The notes: generated by a model not told the origin, from the letters alone. A stretch of DNA of 18,318 nt from Baffinella frigidus (GCA_026770585.1 MU646900.1:196986-215303), one strand, 5' to 3'; numbered from the stretch's first letter, positions 1 to 6,965 are shown. Numbers and translations are program-made.

Positions 1-48
1 CAGGCGTTGGAGAGCGAGGGGGCAGGGGTCGCGCCGCTAGAAACCGAG
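1..48 (+). CDS. Partial exon of the long coiled-coil gene
   Basis: Frame 1 reads QALESEGAGVAPLETE and ends at a GAG|GTACCC donor (GT at 49-50), leaving phase 0, which matches the next accepted exon at 502. The 5' side is outside the window. Bases 1-3 (CAG) could be an acceptor, so the true start is undecided. It is short and acidic, with no recognisable domain. It is joined to the gene only by strand, phase and composition. Confidence 0.45.
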
Positions 49-501
49 GTACCCCCCACTTCAGAGGTCAACCCCCACTCAACGTCAGGCTCGAGGTTAA
101 GGGATAAGAAGAAGAGAAGTCACTCGCAGTAACCTGTTGTAAGGCACTCATAACCTGCACTAACCGAGCCACGTTCAATAACCTGGTACGCTGAGTCGAC
201 TCAGTGTCGAAACCCTCCACCCTCAACCCTTAACCCTTAACCCTTAACTCTCCACCCTCCACCCTAAACCCTAAACCCTAAACCCTAAACCCTAAACCCT
301 AAACCCTAAACCCTAAACCCTAAACCCTAAAACCTAAGCCCTAAGCCCTAAACCCCCAACCCCAGACCCTAAACCCTAGGCCCTACACCTTAACCCCCAA
401 ACCCCAAACCCTAAACCCTCAACCTTAAACCCCAAACTCCGAACCCCACACCCTAACCCACAACCCCCAGACCCCAAACCCTAACCCACAAAACCCTGCA
501 G
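49..501 (+). repeat. Intron filled with telomere-like heptamers
   Basis: The left 150 bases are ordinary sequence. From about 210 it becomes CCCTTAA/CCCTAAA-type repeat, with a perfect run of about ten CCCTAAA units at 261-330. The units then decay (CCCTAAG, CCCCAAA, CCCACAA) up to a TGCAG acceptor at 497-501. Strand sense is C-rich on +. It looks like an interstitial telomeric tract lying inside an intron, not a chromosome end, because coding-like exons flank both sides. Confidence 0.7.
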
Positions 502-561
502 GAGGTTGCCGTGGATGCGCAGCGTGTAGAGGCAGAGGAGACCCTCAGAGCCCAGCTGCAG
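502..561 (+). CDS. Coiled-coil exon (EVAVDAQ family, intact copy)
   Basis: After CTGCAG, 20 codons read EVAVDAQRVE-AEETLRAQLQ in phase 0. The exon ends CTGCAG|GCACAA, which has no GT, so a GC donor at 562-563 is the simplest reading. The peptide has heptad-like spacing of V/A/L residues among E, R and Q, as in a coiled coil. A degraded second copy at 728 confirms the exon borders. No function can be assigned beyond a helical rod segment. Confidence 0.6.
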
Positions 562-727
562 GCACAACCCTTACCGCAATCTTCCACCCTGCTCTGTTTT
601 TTATTATAAAAATGCGTTTGAAATGCAGTTTTGGGGTCTAAAAGTCATTTTAAGCGTCAACTTCGGTTTTCAAACGTGGAGGGTCGCGCCCTTAAGTTGT
701 GAGGATTGGATCTCTTTTCTCTTGCGG
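562..727 (+). other. Non-repetitive intron segment
   Basis: Contains a short A/T-rich stretch (TTTTTTATTATAAAA at about 598) and the phrase CCCTTAAGTTGTGAGGA at 689-705, which recurs at 3116. I see no exon in it. Confidence 0.4.
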
Positions 728-793
728 GAGGCTGTGGAGGATGCGCGGCGTGCCGGGACAGAGGCAGAGGAGACCCTCAGAGCCCAGCTGTAG
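728..793 (+). pseudogene. Degraded copy of the 502-561 exon
   Basis: GAGGCTGTGGAGGATGCG and then GCAGAGGAGACCCTCAGA match the 502 exon. The copy has two extra codons in the middle. The acceptor CAG is replaced by CGG (TTGCGG|GAG), and the penultimate CAG codon is TAG at 791-793, followed by the same GCACA seen at the first copy's donor. Loss of the acceptor and gain of a stop suggest a dead duplicate. Spliced use is unlikely. Confidence 0.65.
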
Positions 794-914
794 GCACACT
801 TCCCGCGTTGGTTCTATTTTGGGGGAATGGTTCGCTTGCTTGGAGCCATTTGTGGGATACACCCTGCCCGGTTCAGTCACCTGTCGGGCTCTGACCGCCT
901 CACGCGACCCTTAA

Positions 915-1190
915 AACCTACACCCTTACCCCCTATAGTCTAAACCCTAAACCCTAGAACCCAAACCCTAAACAGTAAACCCCAAAACTTAAACCCCACA
1001 CCCTGCGCCCTACACCCTGAACCCTATACTCTGAACCCTACACCCTAAACCCTACACCCTAAACCCTACACCCTCCACCCTAAACCCTAAACCCTCCACC
1101 CTCGACCCCACACCCAACACCCCACACACTTAACCCTAAACAATGAACTGTGGACCCTAACCTGTGAACTCTCAAGCTTAAACCCTAAGC
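915..1190 (+). repeat. Telomere-like intron repeat
   Basis: Degenerate CCCTAAA/CCCTACA/CCCTGAA heptamers with occasional CCCCAAA, ending in AAACCCTAAGCCAG, so the final telomere-like unit merges with the acceptor of the exon copy at 1194. ORFs across such tracts (TLHPTP-like peptides) are repeat artefacts. Confidence 0.7.
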
Positions 1191-1193
1191 CAG

Positions 1194-1262
1194 GAGGCCT
1201 ATGCCCAGGCCGCAAAATTCGTGGAGCAGGATTCGTGGAGCAAGCCACGCAAGATTCTAGGG
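1194..1262 (+). pseudogene. Broken copy of the EAYAQAAEF exon
   Basis: After CCAG it reads EAYAQAAKFVEQ. It is then disrupted by a 15-base tandem duplication of GATTCGTGGAGCA, so the frame diverges (DSWSKPRK). The homology to the intact exon at 1835 is clear for 12 codons. It is the first of five partial or complete copies of this exon and is most likely nonfunctional. Confidence 0.6.
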
Positions 1263-1469
1263 CAGAGTGGCCCACAGGAGAAATAGTCCAATTCGACTAT
1301 TTCTTAAGTTCATAAGTGGACATTCTCCCCAGAGAAAAATCGAAATTTCGGGAAGTTGATACAAAGTCTGTGTGAACTGGCTTGTTTTCCCAGGTCAGCC
1401 CTACACTCTTGCGTGGAGTGGAGGCATTGATAGGCTTGCTTCGGGCAGGGCTCACGCGACCCTTGGCAT

Positions 1470-1604
1470 CTCCACCCTTCACCCTTCACCCTACACCCTA
1501 CACCCTACACCCTTCACCCTACACCCTATACCCTTCACCCCACACCCTATACCCTCCACCCTCTACCCTCCACCCTCCACCCTAAATCCTTCACCCTATA
1601 GCAG
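1470..1604 (+). repeat. CCCTACA/CCCTTCA heptamer intron tract
   Basis: Telomere-derived heptamers drifted to CCCTTCA, CCCTACA, CCCTATA and CCCTCCA. The tract runs directly into the TATAGCAG acceptor of the exon copy at 1605. A second tract of the same kind lies at 1691-1830. Confidence 0.7.
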
Positions 1605-1670
1605 GAGGCCTACGCCCAGGCTGCTGAGTTCGTGGAGCAAGCGGAGGCCGCGACAGACATCTTGCGGGGA
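1605..1670 (+). pseudogene. Truncated copy of the EAYAQAAEF exon
   Basis: Reads EAYAQAAEFVEQAEAATDIL-RGGL from a GCAG acceptor, nearly identical to the exon at 1835. After GGGCTC it switches into the inverted-repeat phrase ACGCGACCCTTGGCA and telomere-like sequence, with a TGA at about 1715. It lacks the last 19 codons and any convincing donor. Confidence 0.65.
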
Positions 1671-1834
1671 GGGCTCACGCGACCCTTGGCACCTCCACCC
1701 TCCACCCTGAACCCTTGACCCTACATCCTTCACCCTGTACCCTACATCCTTCACCCCACACCCCACACCCCACACCCTACACCCTATACCCCACGCCCCA
1801 CACCCTACACCCTAACGCCCCCAACCCCCAGCAG

Positions 1835-1960
1835 GAGGCCTACGCCCAGGCTGCCGAGTTCGTGGAGCAAGCGGAGGCAGCGACAGACTCCTTGCGGGGA
1901 GGGTTGGAAGAGGCACACGACGCCCTTGACGCGGAGCGCGATGTGTGTGCGCAGCTGCAG
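1835..1960 (+). CDS. Coiled-coil exon (EAYAQAAEF family, intact copy)
   Basis: Runs from a GCAG acceptor (1831-1834) to CTGCAG|GTGGCG (GT at 1961). It is 126 bases, 42 codons, exactly six heptads, phase 0 at both ends. It starts EAYAQAAEFVEQ and ends ERDVCAQLQ. L, A and V/C recur at 3/4 spacing in the second half, typical of a helical rod. It is preceded by telomere-like repeats and followed by G-rich sequence of the opposite repeat orientation. It is the only full copy of its family here, so it is the probable functional one. Confidence 0.7.
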
Positions 1961-2034
1961 GTGGCGCTGAGTGGTGTACGGTTTAGGGTGTGGGTCGGGG
2001 TTTGGGGTTAGGGGGTTAGGGTGCAGGGGGGGGG

Positions 2035-2098
2035 CGACAGACTCGTTGAGAGGAGGGTTGGAAGAGGCGCACGACGCTCTTGACGCGTCGTGCGCCTC
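2035..2098 (+). pseudogene. Partial exon copy ending in a perfect 14-bp hairpin
   Basis: GCGACAGACTCGTTGAGAGG and onward matches ATDSLRGGLEEAHDALDA of the 1835 exon. It begins without an acceptor, directly after a run of Gs. It ends in a perfect foldback: GAGGCGCACGACGC at 2064-2077, a 7-base loop, and its complement at 2085-2098. Sequence to the right is the inverted copy of 1423-1477, so the hairpin sits at the turning point of an inverted duplication. Confidence 0.65.
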
Positions 2099-2291
2099 GG
2101 GTGTAGGGTTCAGGGTGAAGGGTGGAGGTGCCAAGGGTCGCGTGAGCCCTGCCCGAAGCAAGCCTGTCGATGCCTAAGCGCGGTGTGTGTGCGCTGCTAA
2201 CGGTCGCGTCCTCGTCTTCTGTGTTGGTCGTGAGCGTAACTTCTGCTTCTTCTTCTTCTTCTTCTTCTTCTTCTCCTCCTCCTCCTTCTTT

Positions 2292-2415
2292 TGCGGGCAG
2301 GGCTGATAGAGGCACACCATGCTCTCGAATCCTACGTCTCAAGGGAAACCCTTGCAGACCACCTTGAGATGTTAGCTTTTCGGTTTAGCTAAAACAACAA
2401 TCGAGAGCTGCTGCA
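2292..2415 (+). pseudogene. 3'-half exon copy behind a TTC/TCC microsatellite
   Basis: TTGCGGGCAGGGCTGATAG and onward reads LRAGLIEAHHALESYVSRET, aligned to LRGGLEEAHDALDAERDV of the 1835 exon. It continues to RELLQ|GTGGAG at 2415. The 5' half of the exon is replaced by a TTC/TCC repeat (2245-2290). A TAA at about 2390 lies in an inverted-repeat arm that extends from within the exon. Without removal of that arm the copy is not translatable. Its phase-0 end would fit the exon at 2706. Confidence 0.45.
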
Positions 2416-2688
2416 GGTGGAGTGTTGCTGTAGGGGGGGCAAGGGTTTGGGATTTGGGGTGCTGGGTACAGGGTGCATAGTGCAGGGTGCAGGGTGCAGG
2501 GTGCAGGGTGCACAGGGTGCAGGGTGCAGGGTACAGGGTGCAGGGTGCAGGGTGCAGGGTGCAGGGTGCAGGGTACAGGGTGCAGGGTACAGGGTGCAGG
2601 GTACAGGGATGGTTGTTTTAGCTAAACCGAAAAGCTAACATCTCAAGGTGGTTTGCAAGGGTTTCCCTCGAGACGTAGGATTATCAAC
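2327..2688. repeat. Foldback with minisatellite loop
   Basis: The arm at about 2327-2400 (CGAATCCTACGTCTCAAGGG through TTTAGCTAAAACAAC) returns inverted at about 2611-2688 with few mismatches, giving arms of roughly 75 bp. The loop (2460-2610) is a tandem GGGTGCA array with GGGTACA variants, the G-strand form of a drifted telomere-like heptamer. The left arm includes coding-like sequence, so the foldback captured an exon part or was inserted by inverted duplication. Confidence 0.7.
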
Positions 2689-2705
2689 CTACATCCCTCG
2701 TTCAG

Positions 2706-2802
2706 GGGCGCGTGCGTGAGTTGGAGGAGCAGGCAGGAGCATCAGAGAGGCAGCGGGAGGCACAAGAGGCAGCCCGCGCGGACGGAAAGCTTCCCGAGCA
2801 AG
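2706..2802 (+). CDS. Coiled-coil exon, phase 0 to 1
   Basis: Acceptor CGTTCAG at 2699-2705. It reads GRVRELEEQAGASERQRE and then AQEAARADGKLPEQ, plus one base, to the donor CAAG|GTTTGC (GT at 2803-2804). Ending in phase 1 is supported by the exon at 4432, which starts with AG, so the junction makes GAG (Glu). It is highly charged (E/R/Q/A), consistent with coiled coil. The intron that follows holds two copies of one foldback element and two dead copies of the next exon. Confidence 0.65.
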
Positions 2803-2845
2803 GTTTGCCCTCAACGCCAAGCCGGTTACCCCACGGCCTCACGCC

Positions 2846-3004
2846 CCTTGGTCGGATAGCGAGGGGGCAAACGGATCTTTTCAATTCGGGTACGAATCCA
2901 AGAATTGGTACCAGTCGTGTCCAACTTGTGGGCGCTAGACTTCCCATTTGAAAGGCTAGACAGAAATTACCAGATCCGTTTGCCCCCTCGCTATCCGAGC
3001 AAGG
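2846..3004 (+). mobile_element. Foldback element family A, copy 1
   Basis: A 159-bp element with 32-bp terminal inverted repeats (2846-2877 and 2973-3004) beginning CCTTGGTCGGATAGCGAG. The interior has no ORF of note. A second copy in opposite orientation lies at 3692-3851 and shares interior phrases (GGGTACGAAT, TTGGTACCAGTCG), which proves a repeat family. No clear target duplication is visible. It is a MITE-like, non-autonomous element inside an intron. Confidence 0.8.
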
Positions 3005-3691
3005 AACCCCGGTTTTCTAATCTAACTTTGCAAGTTTTCTAATCTAACCTTCTAATCTAACCTTGCAAGGGCCCGCGCGGGCCCGCGTGGACTTGATTTC
3101 CAGAAATAGAAATGCCCTTAAGTTGTGAGGAAATGCCCTTCAGTTGTCGAATTCGACCAAGGAAGGTAATGTTCGCCCGTGCCGCGCGGCGAGATTCTGG
3201 CTCTGCCTGCACGAACCGGGGTTCACTATAAAACGGGCGTGTTCCGGAAACGTGTTTGTTTTGGAGGAAAAGTTCTCCTAATTGTCATAGGAGTTGGTTA
3301 ATTGGGGGCCTCACTAAATCTTGTTGGGGCCAGCATCCCGTTTGCTATCCCATTTCCATTAAAAAGATGGTAACCGGATGAGGTTCTGCTCCGCGCGGGA
3401 GGCTACGGAGAAAAGCGAGGTTTAATAAGTTGACACACACGACCGCTGCACGCCACGTGGTGAGGTAGGACGCGACGTAGGGGCTCTAGCCCAAGTACAC
3501 CCCGAGGGGTGTATGTAGAGGAAACCGTCACGTCCGCTAGGACAAGCTACCTACTCCGGAGCACACCCCCCCCGGATTACCGGCGAGGCACGTGACTTTT
3601 TCAACAACAAAAACGAAGAAAAGGATCCAATTCCCGTTCAAAAGTGTCCCCTGTAGCCTTTTGAGTGGGACGCGTGCCCCGGCGCGCTGTT
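3005..3691. other. Intron stretch without a confident gene
   Basis: Holds TCTAATCTAACCTT repeats (3017-3065), a GGGCCCGCGCGGGCCC palindrome (3069-3084), and a duplicated phrase AAATGCCCTTAAGTTG/AAATGCCCTTCAGTTG (3110-3140). It also has a palindrome around ACACCCCGAGGGGTGT (about 3497-3512). At 3399-3419 a short segment reads EATEKSE before GTTTAA, preceded by GCGG like the dead exon at 728. It may be a fragment of a lost exon copy. I see nothing else. Confidence 0.4.
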
Positions 3692-3851
3692 CCTTGCTCG
3701 GGTAGCGAGGGGGCAAATGGATCGGGTATTTATTGCCTTCAGCTCCCGATGGGAGCTGAAGCCCAGTACAAACTGGACGCGACTGGTACCAAATTTTGAA
3801 TTCGTACCCGCATTAAAAATATCCGTTTGCCCCCTCGCTATCCGACCAAGG
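3692..3851 (-). mobile_element. Foldback element family A, copy 2 (opposite orientation)
   Basis: A 160-bp element. Its left TIR starts CCTTGCTCGGGTAGCGAG and its right TIR ends GCTATCCGACCAAGG. The complementarity extends to GTTCCTTG/CAAGGAAC. Its reverse complement aligns with 2846-3004 through most of the middle. A small extra hairpin (CAGCTCCCGATGGGAGCTG at about 3740-3758) lies in the interior. It sits just upstream of a dead copy of the next exon. Confidence 0.8.
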
Positions 3852-3882
3852 AACGCGTCTTCGGATCCCGGCGTGTCAGCAG

Positions 3883-4072
3883 AGCGCGGCGCTACCCGCA
3901 CGGAAAGCGGGTAGCGCTGTCAACACCCAAGGTTGCCGCCGGACCCGAATCGCGGTCGAGCCTCCGGCGCCCCCCTGCGGGGGGCTTGCTGCGCGTCTGG
4001 TCCCTCCCCGATGGGGGGGGGGGGGCACCGCAGCGTCGGAAGGCGAGGATGCCTCGGAGGTGCTTTTGCTGA
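3883..4072 (+). pseudogene. Dead copy 1 of the ERDAT exon
   Basis: After CAGCAG, bases AGCGCGGCGCTACCCGC match the start of the exon at 4432. A TAG follows at 3912-3914. The start forms a hairpin: GCGCTACCCGC 3889-3899, a 7-base loop, and its complement 3907-3917. GAGGATGCCTCGGAGGTGCT at about 4045 matches the exon's 3' half. Between them is a roughly 80-bp GC-rich insert (about 3936-4020) present in reverse orientation in the next copy. Confidence 0.6.
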
Positions 4073-4121
4073 CGCTTTTGCCGTGTTGTGCGGTTGACGA
4101 GTCTTTGGGGCCCCGCAGCAG

Positions 4122-4378
4122 AGCGCGACGCTACTCTCACGGAGAGCGGCGCCGCCCCCCCCCCTCCAATGTGAATTTGTTTCACACGTCGGGGAGGGAC
4201 CAGATGCCCGGGAAGCCCCCCGCAGGGGCCGCCGGAGGCTCGACCGCGATTCGGGTCGCGCAGCAAGCCCCCCGCAGAGGCCGCCGGAGGCTGGTTAGAC
4301 CCCCCTCCGATGTGAAGGGCGACGCGGCTTCTCAAGGGGAGGACGCCTCGGAGATGCTTTCGCGATCGGAGCAAAAGT
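4122..4378 (+). pseudogene. Dead copy 2 of the ERDAT exon, split by an insert
   Basis: Starts with the same phase (AG CGC GAC GCT) and reads RDATLTESGAAPPPPPM before a TGA. The 3' half resumes at about 4321 as DAASQGEDASEMLSRSEQK, then TAA. The two halves differ in frame by the insert (about 4154-4320), which is GC-rich. It carries CCGCCGGAGGCT twice and GGCTCGACCGCGATTCGGGT, the inverted form of a segment in copy 1. The split-exon structure is clear from comparison with 4432-4535. Confidence 0.65.
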
Positions 4379-4415
4379 AACCAACTAACTAACTAACTAA
4401 CTAACTAACTCACTC
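4379..4415 (+). repeat. (AACT)n microsatellite
   Basis: About eight AACT units, then CACTCACT, immediately upstream of the acceptor of the exon at 4432. Confidence 0.85.
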
Positions 4416-4431
4416 ACTACTGTCGTGGCAG

Positions 4432-4535
4432 AGCGCGACGCTACCCGCCCAGCGAGCGGTGGCGGGGGGAAGGGGGAGGACGCCGAAGAGATGCTGTCGC
4501 GGTCGGAGCTCGAGGCCCTTCTGGGTGATCTCCAG
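4432..4535 (+). CDS. ERDAT exon, intact copy (phase 1 to 0)
   Basis: Acceptor GGCAG (4427-4431). The first two bases AG complete a Glu codon with the last base of the exon at 2802. It reads RDATRPASGGGGKGEDAEEM and then LSRSELEALLGDLQ to CTCCAG|GTTTGATC (GT at 4536). A Gly-rich turn splits a short helix from a Leu-rich helix (SELEALLGDLQ). Two dead copies lie upstream. It is the only copy open throughout and with both splice sites. Confidence 0.65.
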
Positions 4536-4554
4536 GTTTGATCGCCACCCCCCG

Positions 4555-4730
4555 CGCGCCCCTGCGTCCGAACCCTGAACCCCACAACCGAGCCCTGAAG
4601 CCTGAATCCTGAACCCTGAACCCTGAACCATAAAACCTGGCCCCTGAACCCTGAATCCTGACAACTGCGCCCGGAAGCGTGCGCAGAGAACCCCGCACCT
4701 TGAATTTTGAGCCCTGCGCCCTAATTCTGC
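4555..4730 (+). repeat. CCCTGAA-type telomere-like intron sequence
   Basis: Degenerate CCCTGAA/CCCTGAC heptamers (from about 4570), passing into GCGCTGTACAACTG, the start of the GTACAACT array. Confidence 0.6.
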
Positions 4731-4822
4731 GCTGTACAACTGTACACCTGTACAACAAACTGTACAACTGTACAATGGTACAACGGTACAACTGCACAAC
4801 TAACTGCACCATTTGCACGCAG

Positions 4823-4965
4823 AGTGAGGTCGCGGCCGCCTCGCCTCTCCCTCTCTCTCTCCCTCCCTCTCTCTCCCTCCCTCCCTCCCTCCCTCGCCCG
4901 CCTCTACCCTCTCTCTGGAGAAAGCGTCAGAGGCAGTCCTCGAGGCAGACCGCGAGCGAGCCACT
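4823..4965 (+). pseudogene. SEVAAASEKAS exon copy 1, split by a CT repeat
   Basis: SEVAAAS (4823-4843) is followed by a 74-bp CT-rich insert (4844-4917), then EKASEAVLEADRERAT (4918-4965) and the usual GTGCAA donor. The insert length is 2 mod 3, so the reading frame is lost unless the insert is removed. Other copies show the uninterrupted exon, so the insert borders are known to within a base or two. Confidence 0.75.
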
Positions 4966-5126
4966 GTGCAACTGTACACCTGTACAACTGTACAACTGTA
5001 TAACTAACTGTATAACCAAGTGTACAACTGCACAACTAACTGTCAAACTGTAAAACTGTACGACCGTACAACTAATTGCACGAAAGTGCACGCAGAGCTA
5101 CAACCAACTGCACAATTTGCACGCAG

Positions 5127-5195
5127 AGCGAGGTTGCGGCAGCCTCGGAGAAAGCCTCAGAAGCAGTCCTCGAGGCAGACCGCGAGCGAGCCACT
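5127..5195 (+). CDS. SEVAAASEKAS exon copy 2
   Basis: From GCAG (5123-5126) to ACT|GTGCAA (GT at 5196). It has 23 codons, phase 0 at both ends: SEVAAASEKASEAV, then LEADRERAT. An Ala-rich amphipathic helix. Because both phases are 0, any number of copies could be included in the mRNA. An alternative donor is CTCGAG|GCAGAC (GC), giving 16 codons. I prefer the GT because the reading frame and the sequence match continue to it in every copy. Confidence 0.6.
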
Positions 5196-5453
5196 GTGCA
5201 ACTGTACACCTCAATCTACAATTGTATCACTGTACAACTAAACAACTCACTGTACAACTGTACAACGGTACAACGGTACACCTAATTGCACTGTATAACT
5301 GTGCAACTGTACGACTGTACAACTAACTGTACAACTAACTGTACAACTAACTGTACAACTGTACAACTATACAACTATACAACTATACAACTATACAACT
5401 ATACAACTATACAACTATACAACTGTACAACTAACTGCACAATTTGCACGCAG

Positions 5454-5522
5454 AGCGAGGTCGCGGCAGCCTCGGAGAAAGCGTCAGAGGCAGTCCTCGA
5501 GGCAGAGCGCGAGCGCGCCACT
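5454..5522 (+). CDS. SEVAAASEKAS exon copy 3
   Basis: Same borders as copy 2: TTGCACGCAG acceptor, ACT|GTGCAA donor. The protein differs from copy 2 by one residue (D to E, giving EAERERAT). It is open and phase 0/0. The long GTACAACTATACAACT run just upstream is the least diverged part of the array. Confidence 0.6.
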
Positions 5523-5753
5523 GTGCAACTGTACACCTGTACAATTGTACAGCTAATTGCACCGTATAACTGTATGACCAACTGTACAACTAACTGTACG
5601 ACTGTACAACTAACTGTACAACTGTAAAACTATTTGTAAAATTGTAAAACTGTACAACTAACTGTACGACTGTACAACTAACTGTACAACTGTAAAACTG
5701 TCTGTAAAACTGTACAACTGTACAACTGTACAACTGATTGCCCGACACTGCAG

Positions 5754-5822
5754 AGCGAGGTCGCGGCAGCCTCAGAAAAAGCCTCAGACGCAGTCCTCGA
5801 GCCAGACTGCGAGCGAGCCACT
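5754..5822 (+). CDS. SEVAAASEKAS exon copy 4
   Basis: Open, 23 codons, phase 0/0, with more substitutions than copies 2 and 3: KASDAVLEPDCERAT. The Pro in the helix and the Cys suggest relaxed constraint. Its upstream acceptor context is GACACTGCAG, not TTTGCACGCAG. It could be used or be decaying. Confidence 0.5.
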
Positions 5823-5983
5823 GTGCAACTGTACACCTGTACAACTGTACAACTGTATAACTAACTGTATAACCAAGTCTACAACTGCACAACTAACTGT
5901 CAAACTGTAAAACTATACGACCGTACAACTAATAGCACTATAGCGCACGCAGAGCTACAACTAACTGCACCATTTGCACGCAG

Positions 5984-6086
5984 AGCGAGGTCGCGGCAGC
6001 CTCGGAGAAGGCGTCAGAGGCAGTCCTCGAGGTAGAGCGCGAGCGAGCCGCGAAGGAGCAGGGCTTTCTCAAAAACTTTACTATCG
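5984..6086 (+). CDS. SEVAAASEKAS exon copy 5, extended
   Basis: Starts like the others but continues past ERA into AKEQGFLKNFTI plus one base, ending ATCG|GTTTAC (GT at 6087). That leaves phase 1. The exon at 6754 starts with GA before GAG, so the junction makes GGA (Gly) and the frame runs on. This copy probably represents the ancestral full-length exon. The shorter copies end where the array sequence begins. Ending at GAG|GTAGAG is an alternative but breaks the frame of the next exon. Confidence 0.55.
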
Positions 6087-6753
6087 GTTTACCCTACACC
6101 CTACACCCTAAACCTTAAACCCTGAACCCTACACCCTGAACCCTAACCCCCAAACCCTAAACCCTAACCCCTAACCCCTAACTCATAAACCCTAAACCCT
6201 AAACCCTGAACCCCAAACCCTAAACCCTAAACCCTAAACCCTAAATCCTAAACCCCAAACCCTAAATCCTAATCCCTCAACCCTAAAGCCTAACCCCGAA
6301 ACTCGAAACCCGAAGCCCGAAACCCGAAACCCGAAACCCGAAACCCGAAACCCGAAACCCGAAACCCTAAACCCTGACCCCTAACCCCTAACCCCTAAAC
6401 TCTAAACCGTTAACCGTTAACCGTAAACCCTGAACCCTGAATCCTAAACCCTAAACACTAAACCCTAAACCCTGAACCCTGAATCCTCAACCCTAAATAC
6501 TAAACCCTAAACCCTGAACCCTGAATCGTAAACCCTAAATCGTAACCCCTCAACCCTAAACCCTAACCCTGAAACCCGAAACTCGAAACCCGAAACCCTA
6601 AACCCTAAACCCTAAACCCTAAACCCTTACCCCTTACCCCTAACCCCCAAACCCTAAACCCTTAACCGTTAACCGTAAACCCTGAACCCTGAATCCTACA
6701 CCCTAAACAATAAACCCTAAACCCAAAACCCTAAACCCCAAAACCGAAACCAG
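6087..6753 (+). repeat. 667-bp intron of telomere-like heptamers
   Basis: Almost wholly CCCTAAA-derived, with sub-blocks CCCTGAA, CCCCTAA, an unusually pure CCCGAAA run at about 6305-6365, and CCGTTAACCGTAAACC. The phrase with CCGTTAACCGTAAACC and CCCTGAACCCTGAATCC occurs twice (about 6404 and 6662), so the tract also grew by segmental duplication. It ends AAACCGAAACCAG at the acceptor of the next exon. Confidence 0.8.
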
Positions 6754-6812
6754 GAGAGGAGCTTGCGGGGGGGGCGTCGCGGGAGGTTGCGAGCCTCAAG
6801 GGGCGAGTTCAG
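6754..6812 (+). CDS. EELAGGASREV exon (phase 1 to 0)
   Basis: Acceptor ACCAG (6749-6753). GA completes a Gly codon from the previous exon, then EELAGGASREVASLKGRVQ to TTCAG|GTGCGG (GT at 6813). The frame is chosen because it gives a helical heptad peptide and the right phase. The other frames are Gly/Arg-rich. The 3' end (CCTCAAGGGGCG, GTTCAG) occurs again at 7226-7243 inside a foldback. Confidence 0.6.
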
Positions 6813-6817
6813 GTGCG

Positions 6818-6965
6818 GATCTCATATGGAAAAACTTATAATTTATAAACTGGATTCAATGAAATTTACTGCACAGAACGATCTTTACATGTAATATTGA
6901 AGCAAACGGGTAGTAATTTTGATTGAAATTCAGTTTATAGATTATAAGTGTTCCCATGTGAGATC
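6818..6965. mobile_element. AT-rich foldback element
   Basis: A 148-bp element with 35-bp terminal inverted repeats (6818-6852, 6931-6965) starting GATCTCATATGGAAAAAC. The arms continue to pair imperfectly inward. It is A+T-rich in a GC-rich neighbourhood and starts five bases after the donor of the previous exon. No coding capacity. No clear target duplication. Confidence 0.75.

Larger units (their letters stand above)
1423..2176. repeat. Inverted repeat pair 1423-1477 / 2122-2176
   Basis: The roughly 55-base segment beginning GGCATTGATAGGCTTGC and running through CTCACGCGACCCTTGGCA returns as its reverse complement at 2122-2176 with only a few differences. Between the arms are two EAYAQAAEF exon copies and a partial third. 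The GGGCTCACGCGACCC part also sits at the broken end of the copy at 1605. This is an inverted duplication of locus sequence, not a typical terminal-inverted-repeat element. Confidence 0.7.
4730..5983 (+). repeat. GTACAACT-type tandem array with five embedded exon copies
   Basis: Ten-base units of the CTGTACAACT kind with variants (AACTAACTGTACAAC, ACTATACAACTATACA) fill every intron between the five SEVAAASEKAS exon copies. Exon starts are at 4823, 5127, 5454, 5754 and 5984. The spacing is 304, 327, 300 and 230. After subtracting the 74-bp insert in copy 1, the first spacing is also 230. The intron blocks after copies 1 and 4 are near-identical, so this is a higher-order tandem duplication. 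Translations in the array (NCTTNCTT-like) are repeat artefacts. Confidence 0.8.

Noticed and set aside
261-330. A chromosome end (true telomere)
   Set aside because: Coding-like exons of the same gene flank the tract on both sides, and similar tracts in both orientations recur through the window.
1372-2011. Open frames with TLHPTPYTLHPSP-like peptides on either strand
   Set aside because: They are translations of CCCTACA/CCCTTCA heptamer tracts. A 7-base repeat with no stop stays open in all frames.
3892-4374. 160-codon open frame on the minus strand
   Set aside because: GC-rich sequence with few stops. It is antisense to ERDAT exon copies, and its repeats are the inverted insert.
4679-5892. 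Open frames rich in NCTTNCTT or SCTVVQLYS
   Set aside because: By-products of the CTGTACAACT array. The supported coding parts are only the 69-base SEVAAAS exons.
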